From Gemmatimonadota bacterium (GTDB lineage: Bacteria > Latescibacterota > UBA2968 > UBA8231), in the NCBI GenBank assembly GCA_018673255.1, contig JABHDC010000049.1, positions 1 to 48,517 on the forward strand: a stretch of 48,517 nucleotides of DNA, read 5' to 3'. Each line of letters opens with the position of its first letter. Within the stretch, counting starts at the first letter, position 1. This document shows positions 44,980-48,517 of this stretch, in pieces. The position numbers and the translations under genes are program-made. Below the pieces are notes generated by a model that saw only the letters and a list, made by a program, of their open reading frames with translations, was not told the DNA's origin and did no database searches.

Positions 44980-45654
44980 ATGAAACGATCCGAGATCAAT
45001 CAGTTCCAACGAGAAGCTGTGGCGTTCTTCGATGCGCATCGGTTCAGGTTGCCGTCCTTTGCATTCTGGACGCCTGAGACCTGGGCAGAGATGGGGACAG
45101 CAGTCGACGAGATCCGTCACTGTGGCCTGGGCTGGGATCTGACGGATTTCGGCTCGGGCGACTTTCGCGCCGTGGGGCTTCTGCTGTTCACCGTGCGCAA
45201 TGGCAATGTGCACGACGATGAGAACAGGAAGGCCTATGCCGAGAAGATTATGATCGTCAAGCAGGACCAGGTGACACCCTGGCATTATCACAGCATGAAG
45301 ATGGAAGACATCATCAATCGCGGCGGTGGTGATCTGGTCATCGAACTCTGTGAGTCTGATCGTGAAGGACATCTCATGGAAGAGAAGGTTCACGTCTCAG
45401 TCGATGGTCGTCGATGTGAACTCGAACCCAGAGCACAGATCACCCTCAAACCCGGTGAGAGTGTCACTCTGCAATCGGGTCTTGCCCATCAGTTCTATGG
45501 CCGGGGTGGCACGGTCCTGGTGGGTGAAGTGTCATCGGTCAATGAAGACGCCACCGATAACTATTTCATTCCACCCCGGGGGCGGTTCCCGTCGATCGAC
45601 GAGGATGAGCCGCCACTCTATCTGTTGTGCAATGAATACCCGCGAGGATCCTGA
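44980..45654 (+). CDS. D-lyxose ketol-isomerase, 224 aa
   Basis: This is a cupin-fold sugar isomerase of the D-lyxose isomerase family (EC 5.3.1.15), interconverting D-lyxose and D-xylulose, often also mannose and fructose. Visible motifs are MKRSEINQFQREA at the start, the metal-binding HYHSMKMEDII (His, His, Glu), and LAHQFYG with the fourth ligand. The length matches the family. AGGTGG precedes ATG 44980. Unlinked to other sugar genes here; a palindrome sits just upstream. Confidence 0.9.
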   Translation: MKRSEINQFQREAVAFFDAHRFRLPSFAFWTPETWAEMGTAVDEIRHCGLGWDLTDFGSGDFRAVGLLLFTVRNGNVHDDENRKAYAEKIMIVKQDQVTPWHYHSMKMEDIINRGGGDLVIELCESDREGHLMEEKVHVSVDGRRCELEPRAQITLKPGESVTLQSGLAHQFYGRGGTVLVGEVSSVNEDATDNYFIPPRGRFPSIDEDEPPLYLLCNEYPRGS

Positions 45655-45807
45655 GCCTGTTGTGACCAACGCACCCAGGCGCCCGGAGCCGAAGGGTCTG
45701 ACAGGACATGTCGCACTGATGGGCGACGGTCGCATGGTAGAGGGCGTTGTCCTGCGCACAGGACGCGAGGCACGGTGCACCGCCCCCCGCGTCCAGTGGC
45801 TGGTCGA

Positions 45808-46659
45808 CTACCTGGAGTGGGTTGCCACGACTACGATGCGTGGCGAGTCATCTCCCAGTTCTGAACCCGACATGTCCGAGTAACATGCTTCGATCCGCAG
45901 GCCGTGCTGTTCGAACGTGTGTGTCAGCGTTTCAAGAGTGTAGCACTGAATAAAGACGTACACGTCGAACTCTCTGGCCCTGTCCGCGACTGTGTATTTG
46001 TCACACAGGACTTGTTCTGGTTCGTACTTGAAATGGCGAGTGAACACATGGTGAGGCCCTGGAGACCAATATCCGTCCTTGGCAGAATACTGATAGTGGA
46101 CGTCCTCGGTCGCTCCTTGGAAGTACGCCATGGAAGACACATCAATCAGTAGTCTTCCATCTGCACAGAGCAGCTTGTGAAAGGTCTGGAGGATCACCGC
46201 TCTTTGTTCGGGACCAAGCGCCGAGAAGTCACACTGAATCATGGTGATCAGGTCAAAACGTTCCTCGGTCGAAAACTCCAGGTAGTCCTGCAGGACATAA
46301 CTGATGTCCAGACCTCGCTGCCTGGCAGTATCTCTTGCATAGCCAATTGATCGCTCAGACAGATCAACCCCGGTAACTGAAGCACCCCTCTGCGCAAAAC
46401 GAGTGGTCCAAAGCCCTGGGCCGCAACCAAAGTCACACACCTTTGTTCTCTCAGAGAGACCGAAGGACGAAGCGATCCAGTCAACACTCGCATCGATTGT
46501 CGCCTCAGGGTGTGAAGCTGCCTCGTTGCTCTGATCAAGATGGGCCTCGAGCATGCCCTTCGAGATATGTGGATCATTCCAGAGCAGTGGTGAAGTGTAG
46601 TGCCCGAACGGGTGTGGCCTCTCTCTTGTGGTTTCTAGTCTCTCAAATAGCGTGGTCAT
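45808..46659 (-). CDS. Class I SAM-dependent methyltransferase, 283 aa
   Basis: The SAM-binding motif I VCDFGCGPGLWTTRFA is followed by VTGVDLSERSIGYA (acidic ribose-binding loop) and FDLITMIQCDFSAL (motif IV region), typical of Methyltransf_11/25 folds. The C-terminal third, with Tyr-rich YQYSAKDGYW, may form a substrate lid. AAGGAA lies 10 nt before ATG 46659. Base use looks more A/T-rich than in neighbouring genes, a sign of recent transfer. Substrate unknown (small molecule likely). Confidence 0.88.
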   Translation of the reverse strand: MTTLFERLETTRERPHPFGHYTSPLLWNDPHISKGMLEAHLDQSNEAASHPEATIDASVDWIASSFGLSERTKVCDFGCGPGLWTTRFAQRGASVTGVDLSERSIGYARDTARQRGLDISYVLQDYLEFSTEERFDLITMIQCDFSALGPEQRAVILQTFHKLLCADGRLLIDVSSMAYFQGATEDVHYQYSAKDGYWSPGPHHVFTRHFKYEPEQVLCDKYTVADRAREFDVYVFIQCYTLETLTHTFEQHGLRIEACYSDMSGSELGDDSPRIVVVATHSR

Positions 46660-47095
46660 CGTGATTTCCTTCTCTCAGCGTATTATTTTGGGACTTCTCG
46701 ACTCAGAATGACAAGACGCAGAAACGCCATAGGGCACACCTTTCCCAGAGCCCGGATAAGGTGATCCGGTGATGAGAACGGGTGGCCCGATGGCGCTTGT
46801 CAGATTAGGAAGTCATGATGTTGGAACTCTATGAGTGCGGATGAAACAATGTCAATTCCAGGGCCAATCATGCCGTGAGTTGGGGCGAACACACAGTTCA
46901 GTCCGTTGCCATGGACTGGCTCACAAGCGAGACCGACGACGTTGTGTGCATGCATCCGCTGGAGTGCGTGTTCTGCCGACCGTCTGACAGTCGACGGCAT
47001 CTACAACCGGGAGGACAACTCGTCCCGGACACGGCACCAACGGATGTACGACGACTCGAACGGGGGAGGGGCGGCGAACCGGTAGAGCCGGCTCC
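46660..47095. other. Gene-poor stretch upstream of the methyltransferase
   Basis: No convincing gene in either direction. A plus-strand frame near 46989-47085 (VDGIYNREDNSS) ends in TAG and could be an older, frame-displaced part of the secreted-protein remnant that follows. I see no tRNA, terminator or repeat. Confidence 0.4.
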
Positions 47096-47721
47096 GCGGC
47101 GGCCTCGATCGCTCGCTTTGGCGCCTATCTCGTCGCGGCTGATTCGACGCCGCCAACCATTCACTCCGTCGTCTCGGAACGAGGTTGGATCACGGCTCGG
47201 GTCAGCGATGCAGGGGCAGGTATCGATCCGGCGGATGTCAATGCCTGGCTGGATGGCGAATCACTGCCCGGAACGCTGATGGCCGATCAGATACGGTGGC
47301 AGCTCAGCGCCACCGGCGAACCTGACGCCGAGTCGCCAAGTGTGGAGATCCGGATCCGGGACCGCGCCGGCAACGAGACGTTCCAGTTCGCGACTGTCTA
47401 CCAGGACAATGTTCTGCCGCGAACAGCGAACCTGGGGGTGAACTATCCGAACCCCTTCAACCCGGAGACGGCCATTCCCGTCGTTGTGCCGCAGAGCGCA
47501 TCCGGCAACTCTCAAACCGGCGACTCATCATCTACAACGTGACGGGACAGCGGATTCGATTGCTCATCGATGATGAGATCCTGGGAGCCGGCCGGCATGA
47601 TGTGCAGTGGGATGGTCGAGACCTGCAGGGACGGGCAGCGGCGAGTGGCACGTATCTGTATCACTTGAGTGTGCAGCCGGCGGGGTTTGAAGCAACGCAC
47701 ATCATGACGTTGCTTAAGTAG
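47096..47721 (+). pseudogene. Frameshifted C-terminal remnant of a secreted protein with sorting domain
   Basis: One frame reads RFGAYLVAADSTPPTIHSVV, then VSDAGAGIDPADVNAWLDGE (Ig-like domain), RIRDRAGNE and LGVNYPNPFNPETAIPVVVP. Near 47505-47520 the homology shifts frame and continues RRLIIYNVTGQRIRLLID, HDVQWDGRDLQGR and GTYLYHLS to the stop at 47721. These are the two halves of a FlgD-like C-terminal sorting domain, as in the CotH protein. The N-terminal enzyme part is gone, so the secreted protein is no longer made. Confidence 0.75.
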
Positions 47722-47843
47722 AGCTACGGCCGCAGAAGCGGGGTTGAATCGATCACTTCGGAAAGATCACTGCAGACAGGGGGAAGCCAACCCTGCATCG
47801 AGGGGCTGGCGATTCAGGTAGGTGCCCTCTGCCAGGATTAGAA

Positions 47844-47876
47844 AAGGGGACCTGAGTCACTGACTCAGGTCCCCTT
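47844..47876 (-). terminator. Intrinsic terminator of the (truncated) tRNA gene
   Basis: Arms AAGGGGACCTGAGTCA (47844-47859) and TGACTCAGGTCCCCTT (47861-47876) pair perfectly over 16 bp around a single C; in RNA about 14 bp with a 5-nt loop. On the minus strand it is followed by TTTTCTAA. It begins 6 nt after the tRNA CCA end. Confidence 0.85.
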
Positions 47877-47881
47877 CAATA

Positions 47882-47927
47882 TGGTAGCCCGTACGGGATT
47901 CGAACCCGTGTTACCGGCGTGAGAGGC
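47882..47927 (-). tRNA. 3' fragment of tRNA-Glu(CTC): probable attachment-site half
   Basis: Minus strand: anticodon loop CTCTCAC (anticodon CTC), 3' anticodon stem GCCGG, variable TAAC, T arm ACGGG-TTCGAAT-CCCGT, acceptor strand ACGGGCT, discriminator A, encoded CCA. Homology to a tRNA stops two bases before the anticodon loop: the 5' stem is TTCGC rather than the expected CCGGC. No AGCCCGT acceptor partner or D arm is found upstream. It therefore cannot fold as a tRNA. It fits a displaced 3' end left by site-specific integration. Confidence 0.75.
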
Positions 47928-47964
47928 GAACACCAGTAGCATAAAAAACAATAACTTATGGACC

Positions 47965-47984
47965 TGTAACCAATATTGTAACCA
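47965..47984. repeat. Direct repeats next to the attachment site
   Basis: TGTAACCA occurs at 47965-47972 and 47977-47984, separated by ATAT, 38 bp from the tRNA fragment. Such short direct repeats could be arm-type integrase or excisionase binding sites (inference). Confidence 0.4.
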
Positions 47985-48224
47985 TCAATCACCACCCCAA
48001 AGTTCCTCTTCCACCCTTGCCACATCAATCGGTCGGAAGCGCAGCTTCTGCGACGACAACGCAACCGCTGGGAGATGAACGCCTTGCGGATGCTTGCCGT
48101 TGACCAGAGCCCGCAGCCACCGCTTCGACACGTTCCAGCGACTCATCACCTGGGCCTCCGTCATCAGCGGTGCGGCCCTCAAGATGCTCTCGGCTTCCTC
48201 GGCGGTATAGGTCACTGTCGTCAC
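47985..48224 (-). CDS. Small HTH protein, AlpA/excisionase-like (79 aa)
   Basis: LMTEAQVMSRWNVSKRWLRALV is a winged-helix MerR/AlpA-type HTH, followed by a basic wing and RFRPIDVARVEEEL, the characteristic C-terminal end of element-encoded excisionase or transcriptional activators. Position next to the attachment half-site and the repeats favours an excisionase/directionality-factor role, but an AlpA-type regulator is equally possible. Confidence 0.7.
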   Translation of the reverse strand: MTTVTYTAEEAESILRAAPLMTEAQVMSRWNVSKRWLRALVNGKHPQGVHLPAVALSSQKLRFRPIDVARVEEELWGGD

Positions 48225-48312
48225 GGTCGTTGATCCGGCTTGCAGCTTGGTTTCGTCATTCCCGCCGCAAGAATGCGAGTGCAGTGGATCACAACACGAC
48301 GAGGGGCGAGTA

Positions 48313-48517
48313 TCACATCAACCCTTCATGCACCCACGCTCGTACGTCGGCGCCGGCTTCCAGCATATCCGCAGGGTCGTCCACGGGCGCCCACCGTCGG
48401 ACGAGAGACAACGCGGACAGCCACCATCCGGCGGCCTGTTCTCCGGCCTCGTCGCTATCGAATGCGACCAGGGCGATGGGGGTAGAACCAACGGCCCTCA
48501 CCCATCGTGTGTGCCGG
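48313..48517 (-). CDS. TOPRIM-domain primase/replication protein, C-terminal fragment at window edge
   Basis: The frame is open to the window end, so the gene starts beyond 48517. IALVAFDSDEAGEQAAGWWLSAL is the TOPRIM D-x-D-x-A-G block, followed by ARRWAP-like RRWAPVDDPADMLEAGADVRAWVHEGL, as in the C-terminus of phage and integrated-element primases. It supports a replicative mobile element to the right. Only 67 residues are visible. Confidence 0.7.
   Translation of the reverse strand, partial: RHTRWVRAVGSTPIALVAFDSDEAGEQAAGWWLSALSLVRRWAPVDDPADMLEAGADVRAWVHEGLM

Larger units (their letters stand above)
47928..48517. mobile_element. Left end of an integrated element (extends beyond window)
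   Basis: Right of the broken tRNA, A/T-rich DNA with short direct repeats, a small HTH protein and a TOPRIM/primase-like protein occur. This content is typical of prophages, satellites or genomic islands. No integrase is within the window; it should lie further right, where an intact tRNA-Glu(CTC) copy is also predicted. Confidence 0.65.

Noticed and set aside
45540..45573. Further minus-strand GGAATGA-N16-GTC inside the lyxose isomerase gene
   Set aside because: It lies within coding sequence, continues TTC rather than NAA after GTC, and no minus gene follows at a suitable distance; probably chance.
45632..45883. 83-codon frame after the lyxose isomerase (MNTREDPEPVV)
   Set aside because: It overlaps the isomerase end and the methyltransferase 3' end, has no ribosome binding site and no recognisable motif.
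1..48517. CRISPR arrays, rRNA genes or intact tRNA genes
   Set aside because: I saw no regularly spaced repeats and no rRNA; the only tRNA sequence is the truncated one at 47882-47927.

Overview
This is a GC-rich bacterial chromosome segment, with the left end of an integrated element at its right edge. Two secreted products (the CotH protein at 19963-22578 and a decayed gene at 47096-47721) end in a YPNPFN-type FlgD/Ig-like sorting domain. Lipoproteins, a TonB receptor, TolC and MacAB show two membranes. With the heparinase-like, TIM-barrel and sugar-isomerase genes this suggests an FCB-group polysaccharide user, perhaps Latescibacterota- or Gemmatimonadota-like. That placement is inference; no rRNA or other marker gene is present.

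Left part (1-8.3 kb): a divergent four-gene locus that I cannot assign to a known system. Two tandem paralogues of about 715 aa on the minus strand face a 537-aa protein of unknown family that is translationally linked to a vWA-domain protein. A FliG-C-like protein follows the paralogues. Next come an XRE regulator operon with two operators around a consensus promoter (8.3-9.1 kb), a lipoprotein, a secreted alpha/beta hydrolase with a structured 5' leader, a TIM-barrel-like protein, a 37-aa lysine-rich microprotein with a strong ribosome binding site, an RNA methyltransferase and a GNAT acetyltransferase.

Centre (17.3-34.6 kb): a minus-strand operon runs HlyD-like adaptor, VTC polyphosphate-polymerase domain, DUF4956, CotH, SdiA-regulated-type lipoprotein and a PMT-like glycosyltransferase. 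Divergent from it are an ECF sigma factor, a probable anti-sigma factor and a Spy/CpxP-like protein, then a second Spy-like protein, a heparinase II/III protein, and a TolC-MacA-MacB-ATPase-MacB-permease efflux operon. One motif, GGAATGA-N16-GTC, lies before the HlyD/VTC/CotH operon, at the sigma gene, before the second spy-like gene and before tolC. It resembles a sigma-E-type ECF promoter and suggests one envelope-stress regulon joining surface assembly and efflux.

Right part (34.7-47.7 kb): a DUF4037 protein, a truncated TolB-like remnant, a candidate small RNA or attenuator with a good intrinsic terminator, a chemoreceptor, a TonB receptor plus YfiR-domain hybrid histidine kinase, a HigBA toxin-antitoxin pair with an operator, a decayed MacB/FtsX permease with an in-frame TGA, a D-lyxose isomerase, a methyltransferase of foreign-looking composition, and a frameshifted secreted-protein remnant.

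Right edge (47.88 kb to end): only the 3' 46 nt of a tRNA-Glu(CTC) remain, still with their terminator. They abut a small HTH protein and a TOPRIM-domain protein that runs off the window. This looks like an attachment-site junction of an element integrated into a tRNA gene.
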